Shown here one piece after another: positions 27,093 through 35,997 of a DNA stretch of 64,000 bases (position 1 is the first letter of the stretch; each line of letters opens with the position of its first letter). The DNA lies in assembly GCA_030432905.1 (NCBI GenBank), contig JAUILU010000001.1, positions 1,116,001-1,180,000 on the forward strand, in the 5' to 3' direction. A model generated the notes under the pieces. It had not been told where the DNA came from, did not search any database, and was given only the letters and a program-made list of their open reading frames with translations. Position numbers and translations under genes: made by a program. The stretch comes from Phycisphaerae bacterium. GTDB taxonomy: Bacteria; Planctomycetota; Phycisphaerae; Phycisphaerales; UBA1924.

Positions 27093-28208
27093 ATGAAGAC
27101 CTTGATCGCAGCAGCACTCATGACAGCAGCTGGCACCGCGTCGGCGCAGTTCTACGAAGTCCCGATGGGACGGATCGACGGCATCAGCAACGTCGGCACC
27201 GCCGCGGGCTCAACCTTTGGTGACGGCCAGTACTTTGCGTGGACCCCTGCCGGGGGTGCGTTTGGCATCGGCGGCGTCACGCCCGGCAACGGTGTTGGTG
27301 GCGAGGGTGGAATCTCCGACGACGGACGCTACATCAGCGGCACCACTTGGAACGCAGCCCAAGGCTATCACGAGATGAGCCGGTACGACATGAACACCGG
27401 CACTTGGACCGGCTTCGGCCTGATCCCAACAATCGGCGCACAGGTTGACTCGTCGGTATCAAGCGGCTGGGGCGTATCAGGCGACGGGAACCACGTCATT
27501 GGCCTCGGCTGGACCTCACAGGGCACCGCCGATGCTCACGCCACGCAATGGTCCGATGGCGTCGGCGTGTTCAGCCTCGGCACCAACCAAGTCGGTGAGT
27601 CGAGCCGCGCCACCGCGCTCAGCTACGACGGTTCCGTTGCTGCAGGCTGGCAAGACGGCAACGGCCGACAGGGTGCCGCTTGGGTCAACGGCACCCAGGA
27701 ACTGATCTACCAGCCCGACGGGACCACGCCGACCCAAGAAGCATTCGATGTTTCCAGCGACGGCCAATACGTGGTCGGCATGGGCGTTGGCAGCCCGATC
27801 GCTCCGGGCAACGCATACCGCTACAACACCGCAACCGATACGACCGAGCTCATCCCCAACCTCTCGAGTGGCGCGAACCGGTTCATGGCTGCGGCTACCA
27901 CGAATGCCGACGGCTCGCTTATCGGCGGCGGCACATGGGGCTTCGGGCCTGCCACATTCGGCAACGGGTTCATCTGGGAAGAAGGCGTCGGAACGATGAC
28001 CGTTTCCGACTACCTCGACAGCAAGGGTGTCGCCTACCCGACCGGATTCGGATTCGCGTTTGTCTCTGACATCTCGCCGGATGGCCAGTGGATCGCCGGC
28101 TGGGGCGGTCCGGGCAGCGCCAGCAGCTGGGTTGTTCATATCCCGGCGCCCGGCAGCGCGGCTCTGATCAGCCTTGGCGGTCTGGTCGCGGCACGTCGTC
28201 GCCGATAA
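27093..28208 (+). CDS. Exported HAF-repeat protein with RRRR sorting tail
   Basis: A 371-residue secreted protein. The ATG at 27093 has GGAGAG ten bases before it and begins a signal peptide ('MKTLIAAALMTAAGTASA'). The body is made of repeats of about 45-60 residues with 'ISDDGRYISG', 'VSGDGNHVIG', 'LSYDGSVAAG', 'VSSDGQYVVG' and 'ISPDGQWIAG', as in the extracellular HAF repeat family, which probably fold as a propeller. The C-terminus has 'IPAPGSAA', a hydrophobic run and 'AARRRR'. A related protein is at 37458. The role is unknown, most likely surface-located. Confidence 0.88.
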   Translation: MKTLIAAALMTAAGTASAQFYEVPMGRIDGISNVGTAAGSTFGDGQYFAWTPAGGAFGIGGVTPGNGVGGEGGISDDGRYISGTTWNAAQGYHEMSRYDMNTGTWTGFGLIPTIGAQVDSSVSSGWGVSGDGNHVIGLGWTSQGTADAHATQWSDGVGVFSLGTNQVGESSRATALSYDGSVAAGWQDGNGRQGAAWVNGTQELIYQPDGTTPTQEAFDVSSDGQYVVGMGVGSPIAPGNAYRYNTATDTTELIPNLSSGANRFMAAATTNADGSLIGGGTWGFGPATFGNGFIWEEGVGTMTVSDYLDSKGVAYPTGFGFAFVSDISPDGQWIAGWGGPGSASSWVVHIPAPGSAALISLGGLVAARRRR

Positions 28209-28249
28209 ATCGAGAATCAATCTCTCTTCAAGCTACTTACTCGCACACA

Positions 28250-28297
28250 ACGGGCCGCTGGTCTTCCCACACTTGAGACCGGCGGCCCATCTTTTGT
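28250..28297 (+). terminator. Rho-independent terminator
   Basis: A 13-pair stem (28250-28262 with 28274-28286, one G-T pair) with an 11-base loop, followed by TCTTTTGTTTT. It ends the transcript of the HAF-repeat gene and stops just before the convergent ubiE gene. Confidence 0.85.
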
Positions 28298-28298
28298 T

Positions 28299-29057
28299 TT
28301 ACTTCACACCCCGGTGGCACACACACACGCCGAACGTCATGGGCTTAGCGTGCAGATCGCTGAACCCCGCGCTATTCAGGGCGGCTTGCATCTCTTCCCG
28401 TTTCATGAACGTCTCGACGCTCTTGGGCAGGTACTTGTACGCCCCGCTCTTGTCGCGCGCGATGAGCGTTGCGGTGATCGGCATGACGACCTTGGTGTAG
28501 AAGCTGTTGCCGAGGCGGATGATCGGGTTGCGCGGTTCGTCGAATTCAAGAATCACAAGCCGACCACCGGTGCGAAGGACGCGGTAGAACTCGGCGACGG
28601 CCTTGGCGGGGTCGGCGACGTTTCGGATGCCGAACGCGATCGAGACGACGTCGAATGACTCGTCATCAAACGGGAGAGCCATCGCGTCGGCCTGCTGGAA
28701 GCTGACGCGCCCCGACGCATCGGCGAGCTTGGTGCCGGCGATGTCGAGCATCTCTTGTGTGAAGTCGGAACCGACGATGCGTTTGGCTCTGGTCTTTGCG
28801 AATGCGAGCGTGAGATCGCCCGTGCCACACGCACAGTCGAGGACCTCGTCGCCTTCTTTGACGTCCGCGAGCCGGACCGCGGCCTTGCGCCAGGCCTGAT
28901 CTCTGCCGAACGAGTGGACGCGGTTGTTCAGGTCGTATGAGTCGGCGATCGCCGCGAACATGTTCCGCACGCGCTCGGGCTTGTCGTCCCGCATGTGGGG
29001 GTTCTCGGCAAGCTCGGCCTTGGACCACGCCTCGGTTGGTGCTGATTGATTGCTCAC
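28299..29057 (-). CDS. ubiE: Ubiquinone/menaquinone biosynthesis methyltransferase
   Basis: A 252-residue SAM-dependent methyltransferase that C-methylates demethylmenaquinone or the ubiquinone precursor. Family marks are 'VRNMFAAIADSYDLNNRVHSFG', motif I 'VLDCACGTGDLTLAF' (about 72-86), 'QADAMALPFDDESFDVVSIAFGIRNV' and 'LEFDEPRNPIIR'. Translation starts at a GTG at 29057. Planctomycetes make menaquinone, so MenG activity is the likelier one. The gene is divergent from the M48 lipoprotein gene 53 bases away. Confidence 0.95.
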   Translation of the reverse strand: MSNQSAPTEAWSKAELAENPHMRDDKPERVRNMFAAIADSYDLNNRVHSFGRDQAWRKAAVRLADVKEGDEVLDCACGTGDLTLAFAKTRAKRIVGSDFTQEMLDIAGTKLADASGRVSFQQADAMALPFDDESFDVVSIAFGIRNVADPAKAVAEFYRVLRTGGRLVILEFDEPRNPIIRLGNSFYTKVVMPITATLIARDKSGAYKYLPKSVETFMKREEMQAALNSAGFSDLHAKPMTFGVCVCHRGVK

Positions 29058-29110
29058 GTATGATGGTAGGTTCCCGGCAGGCTTCGGCGCTCCCGATTGA
29101 GAGGAATCCC

Positions 29111-30067
29111 ATGCGACTGATCGTGCTCGTCATTCTTGGTGCTCTGTGTGGTGCGGTTGGGACTGGCTGTGCCGTCAACCCGGCTACAGGAAGAACAATC
29201 GTGGTGCTCAACAGCTGGGAGAAAGAAATCGCGATGGGCCTCGAGGCGGCCCCGAGTATGACCAGCGAGTTCGGCGGCGAGGTACCCGACAACGAAGCCC
29301 GGCTGTACGTCGATGAGGTCGGCAAGCGTCTGCTGATGGGGATCGAGGAGGGCGTGCCGGACCTGCCCTGGGAGTTCACTCTGCTGGATTCGTCGGTGAT
29401 TAACGCGTTCGCGCTGCCGGGCGGTCAGGTGTTTCTCTCGCGGGGACTTGCCGACAAGCTGACCAGCGAAGCCGAGATGGCGGGCGTGATCGGGCACGAG
29501 ATCGGGCACGTCACCGCGCGCCACGGCAACCAGCGCATCACGAAACAGATCGGGTTCAACGTCGCGATGGGCGCGGTCGCGCTTGTCGTTGGCGCCTCCG
29601 ACGAGGACAGCGACATCCGCAAGTACGGCCAGATCGGTGTGCCCGCGCTCGCGTTCGGCGGGAATGTTGTGCTCCTGAGTTACGGCAGGAACGAAGAACT
29701 CGAAGCGGACATGCTTGGCGTGAGGTACATGAGCCGCGCCGGCTACAACCCGGTCGGCCAGCGGATGGTGATGGAGGTTCTGCAAGCAGCCTCAAAGGGA
29801 GGCTCGCGTCCGCCCGAGTGGCTGAGCACGCACCCCGAGAGTCAGACCCGCATCTCCCGGATCAACAAGCTGCTCTCTGACGAGTACGCCTACACCCAGA
29901 ACTCGCCAGACTATGTGATGAAAGAGGACGAGTACCAACGCCGGATGCTGGCAAGACTGAACCGCCTCGGCCCACCGGCGCACGGGCCGACGACCAGCGT
30001 GGGGATGCTCGACAATCCTTCGCTGTGGTGCGCCCACTGCAATCCTGAGCTAGCCCTCGCTGAGTGA
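29111..30067 (+). CDS. M48 family metalloprotease, lipoprotein
   Basis: A 318-residue protein. The ATG at 29111 has GAGGAA before it and begins a lipoprotein signal with the Cys near residue 20 ('GTGCAVNP'). The peptidase domain has the zinc motif 'GHEIGHVTARHG' (about 138-149) and the third ligand in 'NEELEADMLG'. This is the BepA/LoiP-like, periplasmic group of M48 peptidases that act on outer-membrane proteins. The end adds a Pro/Gly tail with 'CAHC'. Its 3' end overlaps the convergent M19 gene by 18 bases. Confidence 0.93.
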   Translation: MRLIVLVILGALCGAVGTGCAVNPATGRTIVVLNSWEKEIAMGLEAAPSMTSEFGGEVPDNEARLYVDEVGKRLLMGIEEGVPDLPWEFTLLDSSVINAFALPGGQVFLSRGLADKLTSEAEMAGVIGHEIGHVTARHGNQRITKQIGFNVAMGAVALVVGASDEDSDIRKYGQIGVPALAFGGNVVLLSYGRNEELEADMLGVRYMSRAGYNPVGQRMVMEVLQAASKGGSRPPEWLSTHPESQTRISRINKLLSDEYAYTQNSPDYVMKEDEYQRRMLARLNRLGPPAHGPTTSVGMLDNPSLWCAHCNPELALAE

Positions 30068-31105
30068 GAAGAAGCCGGCCCAGTTGTCGTGGGCGATGTT
30101 GCGGATTTCTGCGTCGCTGTAGTTACGGCTGCTGAGTTCATCGAAAACAGCTCGAATATCCGATGCGCGTTCGATGCCGGCGGGCAGGTCGTTGGCGCCG
30201 AAGCCGCCGTCGAGGTCGGAGCCGATGCCGACGTGGCGGGCGGAGCCGGTGAGTTGGCAGATGTGGTCGATGTGATCCACGGCCTTTGCGATGCTCGGGC
30301 GATCGGATTCAGCCAATGGCCACTGCACGAACTGCTTGAACAGGTTCAGCCCGATGATGCCCTTGCGACTCGCGATGGTTCTGATGGTGTCATCGTCGAG
30401 GTGACGCTGCCACGCTGGGTTGTTCTGGTCGCCGAGCAGGGATCGGCAGTTCGAGTGCGTGGCGCAGACGCGGACGTTCGTGTAGTCGAGCGCGTCGTAT
30501 GTGGCGCGCTGCGAGAGGTGCGAGAGATCGAGGACGATGTTCAGGCGGGCCATCTCTTCGATGAGCTGCCGGCCGAGGTCGGTCAGCCCGATGCTTGTGC
30601 TGTTGCCCCCGGCGTAGCGGGATTCGACCGCCCAGCTCAGGCTGATCGCAACCACGCCGCGGCCCGACCAAAAACTCAGATGGTGCGGCTCAATGATCGG
30701 GTCGGCGCACTCCATCAGGATGCCGAGGCTGATCGGTTCGGCCTTCGACGCGGACCCCGGAGGTAACGGCTCATCTTTGGGATCGTTGAAAAACCGGATG
30801 AGGCCCTCGCGCTTCCAGAGGTGGTAGCGGTTGAGCTGATTGACGCCCTTGAAATAGGCCTCGTTGGCGTCGCCCGGCGGGTAGCAGATCGGCTCGTCGC
30901 CCGGGGCGGGTGTGTCCGTGGCTTCGAGGAAGATCGTCCCGAGGCACGCCGAGACGCCTGCGTTCTGCAGTTCGGGCAGCGTGACGGCCGCCGGCGGGTG
31001 CGGCAGGGTCGACGGATCCAAGGGCGTGGTCATGTCCCGGCCGAGCTCGGCGAGGTACGCGAGATCGAGGTGGGCGTCGAAGATCGGTATGCTGGGTGAA
31101 ATCAC
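30050..31105 (-). CDS. M19 family membrane dipeptidase
   Basis: A 351-residue zinc dipeptidase of the renal-dipeptidase type. Metal-binding motifs are visible in order: 'FDAHLDLAYL' (9-18), the bridging Glu in 'ILMECADP', His in 'LDLSHLS' and 'ATHSNC', and the Asp in 'GIGSDLDGGFG' near the C-terminus. There is no signal peptide, so it may be cytoplasmic. It would cleave dipeptides, perhaps with D-amino acids. The gene is convergent with the M48 gene. Confidence 0.93.
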   Translation of the reverse strand: MISPSIPIFDAHLDLAYLAELGRDMTTPLDPSTLPHPPAAVTLPELQNAGVSACLGTIFLEATDTPAPGDEPICYPPGDANEAYFKGVNQLNRYHLWKREGLIRFFNDPKDEPLPPGSASKAEPISLGILMECADPIIEPHHLSFWSGRGVVAISLSWAVESRYAGGNSTSIGLTDLGRQLIEEMARLNIVLDLSHLSQRATYDALDYTNVRVCATHSNCRSLLGDQNNPAWQRHLDDDTIRTIASRKGIIGLNLFKQFVQWPLAESDRPSIAKAVDHIDHICQLTGSARHVGIGSDLDGGFGANDLPAGIERASDIRAVFDELSSRNYSDAEIRNIAHDNWAGFFSLSEG

Positions 31106-31160
31106 GACTAGACGGTAGCGAATAAGATGCTGGAAATCGATTCAACTCGGGGGATCACGA

Positions 31161-31898
31161 TTGGCACAACAGAACAACTTTGACGAATTCGGCCCGCCTA
31201 AGAAAGGCAACGGAGGCAAGTTCATCCTCGTGGGCTGTCTGGCGATCATGATCGCGGGCCTGCTGCTGCTCGGCGTTGGCGGTGTGTTCCTATGGCAGAA
31301 CTGGCGCGGCTGGGTATCGAGCGGGTTTGTTGCGACCGCGGACGCGGTGTTCGATGAGTTCCACCTTCCCGACGAGGAGTCGGCAGCTCTCATGGAGCGC
31401 GTTCAATTGCTCGCCGACGAATTCGAGGCTGAGAACATCTCACTCGAAGAACTCGGCAAACTCGGCGAGGCGTTCACCGATAGCGACCTGATGCCGATGA
31501 TGATCTCCAAGGCGATGTACGGCGGGTACATCGTGCCCTCGTCACTGAGCGATGAAGACAAGGCCCGCGGCAAGCTCGTGTTCGGCAGGCTCGCGCGGGG
31601 CTTTGTTGATGACAAGCTGACCGACAGTGATTTCGAGGCCGTGCTTAAACCGCTGAGCAAGGATGCGGGTGTATCGGTCACGGTCGATGGCGACGGCGTC
31701 CAGGCGGACAAAGACATTAACATCAAGCAGCCACGCGACGCGACCGATGCGGAGCTGCTGCAGGTGATCGAGAACGCCGAGAAACTCGCAGAAGAGAAGG
31801 GCCTCGACCCCGAGCCGCTGAACGTGGATGTAGTCGCCGAGCTCGATCGGCTGATCGAAGAAACACTCGGCAGGAAGTTGGAGCCGGGCGGCGAGTAG
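31161..31898 (+). CDS. Single-pass membrane protein of unknown function
   Basis: A 245-residue protein. The start is a TTG with GGGGGA before it; the next residues 'AQQNNFDEFGPPKKGNGGKF' form a short cytoplasmic tail, then one membrane helix (about 21-46). The extracytoplasmic part is mainly helical and acidic. No family is recognised. A strong bidirectional hairpin follows. Confidence 0.65.
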   Translation: MAQQNNFDEFGPPKKGNGGKFILVGCLAIMIAGLLLLGVGGVFLWQNWRGWVSSGFVATADAVFDEFHLPDEESAALMERVQLLADEFEAENISLEELGKLGEAFTDSDLMPMMISKAMYGGYIVPSSLSDEDKARGKLVFGRLARGFVDDKLTDSDFEAVLKPLSKDAGVSVTVDGDGVQADKDINIKQPRDATDAELLQVIENAEKLAEEKGLDPEPLNVDVVAELDRLIEETLGRKLEPGGE

Positions 31899-31928
31899 CT
31901 CGCGAGAAATCTGAGTTAGAAAAACACA

Positions 31929-31957
31929 AGGGCCGGCCTCGTTCGAAGGCCGGCCCT
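31929..31957. terminator. Bidirectional terminator hairpin
   Basis: A perfect 11-pair stem AGGGCCGGCCT/AGGCCGGCCCT with a seven-base loop, between convergent genes. T-rich sequence follows on the plus side (GTTTCATTATT), and TTGTGTTTTTC follows on the minus side. Confidence 0.8.
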
Positions 31958-31981
31958 GTTTCATTATTCTGTGAGTATGAC

Positions 31982-32392
31982 TTAGTACTCGAGGGCGCGG
32001 TCGAGCGTCTTGGCGTGCTCGACCCACTTTGTGATCTCGGATTCGGTCGGGACGCGGCGGGTCAAGCTCTTGGCGTCGTTGACCTCGACCATCTTGGCGG
32101 CGAGGTTGGCGGCGTTGCGCTGAGCGAGCTCGGGAACGGTGTCCACGCCGGATGCTTCGAGCAGTTCGGAGAACTCGGAGCCGATGCCGTTGACGCGGTA
32201 CAGGTCAACCATGTTCGCCCACTTGAGGATGTGCGAGTGACCGATGCCGGTCTTTTCTTCCAGATCCTTGCGTGCGTCTGGTGTCTTGCACGCGTTGAGC
32301 AGCGCGTCGGTGTCTTCGATGCCCGCAGCCCGCAGCTTCTCGCCGTAGGTTGGGCCGATGCCTTCAACGTCTTCGATGGGGTAGTTTGCCAT
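31982..32392 (-). CDS. DUF4332 / helix-hairpin-helix protein
   Basis: A 136-residue cytoplasmic protein. It opens with a helix-hairpin-helix unit 'IEDVEGIGPTYGEKLRAAGI' and repeats the idea in 'LYRVNGIGSEFSELLEASGV', the layout of DUF4332 proteins that resemble non-specific DNA-binding folds. The ATG at 32392 has GGAG nine bases before it. Its function is unknown; a DNA-associated role is inferred from the fold. Confidence 0.85.
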   Translation of the reverse strand: MANYPIEDVEGIGPTYGEKLRAAGIEDTDALLNACKTPDARKDLEEKTGIGHSHILKWANMVDLYRVNGIGSEFSELLEASGVDTVPELAQRNAANLAAKMVEVNDAKSLTRRVPTESEITKWVEHAKTLDRALEY

Positions 32393-32500
32393 TGTGTGAT
32401 TCTCCAACTCTTTGGCCGGGGGAAGTCCCGGCTTGCCGCATTCTAGGGCAAAATCCGCTCCGCGCGAAGCAACACGGCTGAGCAGAATTTTCAGAGAACA

Positions 32501-32821
32501 TCAACCATTCCAACCCAATTGCAGGATGGCGAATGCAAGAAACACAACTATCATCCCTAAAGCGACACCACAGGCGATTGTTCGTACCGGCATACGGATC
32601 AGCGGCGAACCCGCAATCAGCCACCCTGCATCAACTTCTTCGATTGCTGATTCGTCAAGTGTGTTGATTTCGTGATCTGGCACGCGTTCAACTGATTGCA
32701 GCTCGTAGTCGAGGACTTTCGCGGTTACATACGCCTCAACCTTCGATCCGACCCGGTAGTAGTCATAGCCGGCAGACTTTGCTTGGGACCGATCCTTGAG
32801 TCGCATTTTGTAAACCTGCAT
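32501..32821 (-). CDS. Small C-terminally anchored membrane protein
   Basis: A 106-residue protein of no recognised family. It has a soluble, mildly basic then acidic N-terminal part and one membrane helix near the end (about 77-101). It starts two bases after the scoB stop on the same strand, which makes it likely to be cotranscribed. Composition is slightly more AT-rich than its neighbours. Confidence 0.6.
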   Translation of the reverse strand: MQVYKMRLKDRSQAKSAGYDYYRVGSKVEAYVTAKVLDYELQSVERVPDHEINTLDESAIEEVDAGWLIAGSPLIRMPVRTIACGVALGMIVVFLAFAILQLGWNG

Positions 32822-32823
32822 TG

Positions 32824-33501
32824 CTACACCTCGACCGTCTTGAGATCATCAGCAAACAGAATCTCGGCCTCGGTCTTCTGTTTGATCTCGTCCGCGGTCA
32901 CGCCCTCGGCGAGTTCGGTGACACGGAAGCGTTTGGCTTCGTTGTCAAAGACCATCACGCAGAGATCGGAGATGATCATGTCAACGACCGCCTTGCCGGT
33001 CAGCGGAAGGTTGCACTCTTTGAGAATCTTCGCATCGCCCCGCTTTGAGACGTGCTCCATCATGACGACGACTTTGTCCACGCCCGCGACAAGGTCCATA
33101 GCGCCGCCCATGCCCTTGACCATCTTGCCGGGGATCATCCAGTTGGCGATGTCGCCGTTCTGAGCGACCTGCATCGCGCCCAGGATGCACATGTCGATGT
33201 GACCGCCGCGGATCATGCCGAAGGAATCGGACGAACTGAAGAACGACGAGCCGGGCAGCGCGGTCACGGTTTGCTTGCCGGCGTTGATGAGGTCCGCCTC
33301 GACCTTGTCCTCGGTCGGGAAGGGTCCGATGCCGAGCAAACCGTTTTCGGATTGCAGCCACACCTCGATGGGGTTGCCGTCGGGTCCGACGGGGATGTGG
33401 TTGGCAACGAGGGTCGGCATCCCGATCCCGAGGTTGACGAGGAAGCCGTCTTCGAGTTCTTGGGCGGCACGCTTTGCGATCTGGTCTCGTGTCAGTGGCA
33501 T
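32824..33501 (-). CDS. scoB: 3-oxoacid CoA-transferase, subunit B
   Basis: A 225-residue subunit that carries the catalytic Glu in '[11 protein letters not shown]' (about 50-60). It moves CoA between succinyl-CoA and 3-oxoacids such as acetoacetate. '[10 protein letters not shown]' and '[14 protein letters not shown]' are family marks. The partner scoA is not next to it but about 8.2 kb away at 41664, on the same strand. Downstream is a small membrane protein. Confidence 0.95.
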   Translation of the reverse strand: MPLTRDQIAKRAAQELEDGFLVNLGIGMPTLVANHIPVGPDGNPIEVWLQSENGLLGIGPFPTEDKVEADLINAGKQTVTALPGSSFFSSSDSFGMIRGGHIDMCILGAMQVAQNGDIANWMIPGKMVKGMGGAMDLVAGVDKVVVMMEHVSKRGDAKILKECNLPLTGKAVVDMIISDLCVMVFDNEAKRFRVTELAEGVTADEIKQKTEAEILFADDLKTVEV

Positions 33502-33526
33502 AGCCGCATTGTAGTACAGAACGCGG

Positions 33527-33667
33527 TCAGTCTCTTTTCTTGGCCGAGACCGTCAGCTGGGTCTTGCTCCGCTTCTTGCGTGCTGGCTTGAACTGCAATG
33601 CGAGCACCACAACCCCGCCAGCGGCGAGCATGGTCACGATCCAGAACTGGATGCTGTCCAGAGGCAT
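33527..33667 (-). CDS. Small single-helix membrane protein behind feoB
   Basis: A 46-residue protein whose ATG shares one base with the feoB stop (TGATG), so it is translationally coupled. It has one membrane helix (about 8-26) and a basic tail ('[11 protein letters not shown]'). Small proteins at this place in other genomes include FeoC and Cys-rich FeoB-associated proteins; this one has no cysteine. Its role in iron transport is inferred from position. Confidence 0.65.
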   Translation of the reverse strand: MPLDSIQFWIVTMLAAGGVVVLALQFKPARKKRSKTQLTVSAKKRD

Positions 33668-35670
33668 CAGCTCGCCCCGGTCGAGACGAGCACGAGCCTT
33701 GTCAGAGCCGCGGCTACATACGCGACGCTCGACATCCACGCCAGTTGGAGCACGGCCCACTTCCAACCGCCGGCTTCTTTGGCTGTGACCACGAGTGTCG
33801 GCAGGCATTGGATCGCGAGAACGAAGAAGACGAGCATTGACCAGCTTGTCGCGGCTGAGAAGACGAGCGAGCCGTCGTCGCGTTTGGCGGTCGAGACCGC
33901 TTCAAACACACCCTCGCTCTCGGTGTCCTCGTTGCCCGCGATCTGCACCGCCATCGTTGAGACGAACACCTCGCGGGCGGCGAAGCTCGCAAGGATGCCG
34001 ACCGTCAGCTGGCGGTCGGCGCCGAGCGGCGCGAAAACTGGCTGTGCGGCGCTGCCGATCCGACCAAGGAATGTGTTCCGCGACGCGTGCTTGGCGTCTT
34101 CCTGGTCCGCTTGTTCCAGCAGCGCCTCGGCTTGCTCGGGCGCATCGAGCGCGATGACCGAAGCCTCGGTCCGCAGGCTCTCTGCCTTGGGTGATGGATC
34201 CGATCCCGGGTAGGTGTTGAGCCACCAGAGCACGACCGAGATCGCAAGGATCACGGTGCCCGCCTTGCGGACAAACATCCAGCCCCGCCCGAGCGAGTGC
34301 TTGACCGCGGCGAGCAGACCGGGCATCTGATATCTCGGAAGCTCGAGCGCCATCGGTCGGCTTTTCCCCCGCAGGATCGTGCCGCGCGCGAGGATCGCGC
34401 TGAGCAAGCTCGCCGTGATCCCGATGATGTAACACCCGGTGAACGCGAGCGCCTGCTTGGTGCTGCTCCCCGGGAACAGGATCTGTGTGAGCAGCACGTA
34501 CACCGGGATCCGCGCCGAACAGCTCATGAACGGCACAACGAGAATCGTCGCGAGCCGATCTCTTCGATCGGGCACCGCTCGCGCCGCCATGACCGCGGGG
34601 ATCGCGCACGCGTGCGCAGACAAGAACGGCACAAACGCGTGACCGGGCAGACCGAAGGGCCTGAGCAGCCGGTCGATCACAAACGCAGCCCTCGCGAGGT
34701 AGCCCGATTGTTCGAGCAGCGCGATGAGGAAGAACAGCAGGATGATCTGGGGCAGGAAGATGACCGTCCCCCCCACGCCCGCGATGACGCCGTCGGTGAG
34801 CAGATCGCGCACCGGACCCTCGGGCAGGATCGATGCGACCTGCGAGCCGAGCGTGGCAAAGAGCCAGTCGATGCCGTCCATCGGGAACGCCGCGAGCTTG
34901 AAGATGACCCAGAAAAGCCCTGTCATGATTGCGGCGAACATGAGCACGCCGAGCACTGGATGCGTGAACGCGCGGTCAAGACGATCAGTCAGCTTGTCGG
35001 CGTTGTTGTCTGAAGCAGAGTCGGACGCAACGTCCGCGTAGACCTCATCCGCCCAGCGTTCGAGTGCATCCGCGTCGGTTGGGATCATCGCCGACGAAAC
35101 CCTGCCGGTCGCGAGCGCCGCGCGCACATCGTCGATACCCCGGCCCGTCTTGTTCGAAACAAGCACAACCGGGCAGCCGAGGTGGCTTTCGAGGCGTTCT
35201 TTGTCGATGTGGATGCCGCGCCGGCTCGCGTCGTCGGTCATGGTGACCGCCACGAGCGTCGGGAACTGCTTTGCAAGCACCTCGCCCGCGAGCCTGAGAT
35301 TGCGGAGCAGGTTCGTACCATCAAGCACAAGCAGAATCGAATCCGGCGGCGCCGCCCTGCTTCCCGCGGGCGCGGTCGAACCTTCTAGCACGCCCCGGCA
35401 GATCGAGGACTCGGACTGCTCGAGGTTGAGGCTGTAGATGCCGGGCAGGTCGATCAGCGTGCGCATCGCGCCTGCGATCTCAAGACTCGCGAGGTGCGCA
35501 TCCTGCGTAGTGCCCGGGAAGTTTGAGGTCTTCTGCTTCCGGCCCGCGAGCTTATTGAACAGCGTCGTCTTGCCGACGTTCGGATTGCCGATGAACGCGA
35601 TCGTCGAGCTTGCGCCCTGCGAAGCTGGTGTGCGGGCGGCGTGCGACGATTCCGAGTCAGTGGTGCTCAC
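33667..35670 (-). CDS. feoB: Ferrous iron transport protein B
   Basis: A 667-residue Fe(II) transporter with an N-terminal GTPase and a C-terminal membrane part. G1 is 'GNPNVGKT' (28-35), G2 lies in 'SNFPGTT', and G3 is 'DLPGIYS' (74-80). At G4 the usual N-x-x-D reads T143-M-T-D146, an unusual change in the guanine-specificity motif. Two Gate-like membrane regions follow (about 235-400 and 430-660). A soluble stretch with Glu/Ala repeats lies between late helices. It follows feoA by nine bases. The length is somewhat below the 770 residues of E. coli FeoB. Confidence 0.95.
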   Translation of the reverse strand: MSTTDSESSHAARTPASQGASSTIAFIGNPNVGKTTLFNKLAGRKQKTSNFPGTTQDAHLASLEIAGAMRTLIDLPGIYSLNLEQSESSICRGVLEGSTAPAGSRAAPPDSILLVLDGTNLLRNLRLAGEVLAKQFPTLVAVTMTDDASRRGIHIDKERLESHLGCPVVLVSNKTGRGIDDVRAALATGRVSSAMIPTDADALERWADEVYADVASDSASDNNADKLTDRLDRAFTHPVLGVLMFAAIMTGLFWVIFKLAAFPMDGIDWLFATLGSQVASILPEGPVRDLLTDGVIAGVGGTVIFLPQIILLFFLIALLEQSGYLARAAFVIDRLLRPFGLPGHAFVPFLSAHACAIPAVMAARAVPDRRDRLATILVVPFMSCSARIPVYVLLTQILFPGSSTKQALAFTGCYIIGITASLLSAILARGTILRGKSRPMALELPRYQMPGLLAAVKHSLGRGWMFVRKAGTVILAISVVLWWLNTYPGSDPSPKAESLRTEASVIALDAPEQAEALLEQADQEDAKHASRNTFLGRIGSAAQPVFAPLGADRQLTVGILASFAAREVFVSTMAVQIAGNEDTESEGVFEAVSTAKRDDGSLVFSAATSWSMLVFFVLAIQCLPTLVVTAKEAGGWKWAVLQLAWMSSVAYVAAALTRLVLVSTGAS

Positions 35671-35679
35671 GGTTCGTCC

Positions 35680-35997
35680 TTAGAAGGGGCGGACGTGAAG
35701 CTGACCGGCGAGTTTCTTGGCCAGCGCGATCCGGCAGCCGCCGGCGCCCGGCCCCACCGTGACGATGCACGGCTCGCCCATTTTGCAGACCTTCAACTCG
35801 CATTCAGGACGCAACCCCATCGCCCGGAGCTCCTCAGTCTCAAGACTGGGCAGCGAGGACGAATCAAGGCGTGCGGACTGCCCCTGCGCAAGCTGGGTCA
35901 GCGGGATGGACTCTGTGCGTGTTGTTTCGGTAGCGATCACGGACTCATTGTAGGTCCGTTGAGACTGAGTCGCAACCAGAACCAGCTCTGAAATCAC
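35680..35997 (-). CDS. feoA: Ferrous iron transport protein A
   Basis: A 105-residue protein with the SH3-like FeoA domain at about 30-105 ('IPLTQLAQGQSARL', 'RAMGLRPECELKV', 'VGPGAGGCRIALAKKLAGQLHV'). FeoA binds FeoB and supports Fe(II) uptake. The GTG at 35997 overlaps the upstream stop (GTGA), which favours it; a GTG at 35940 would give the shorter usual form. The genes run as an operon into feoB. Confidence 0.9.
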   Translation of the reverse strand: MISELVLVATQSQRTYNESVIATETTRTESIPLTQLAQGQSARLDSSSLPSLETEELRAMGLRPECELKVCKMGEPCIVTVGPGAGGCRIALAKKLAGQLHVRPF

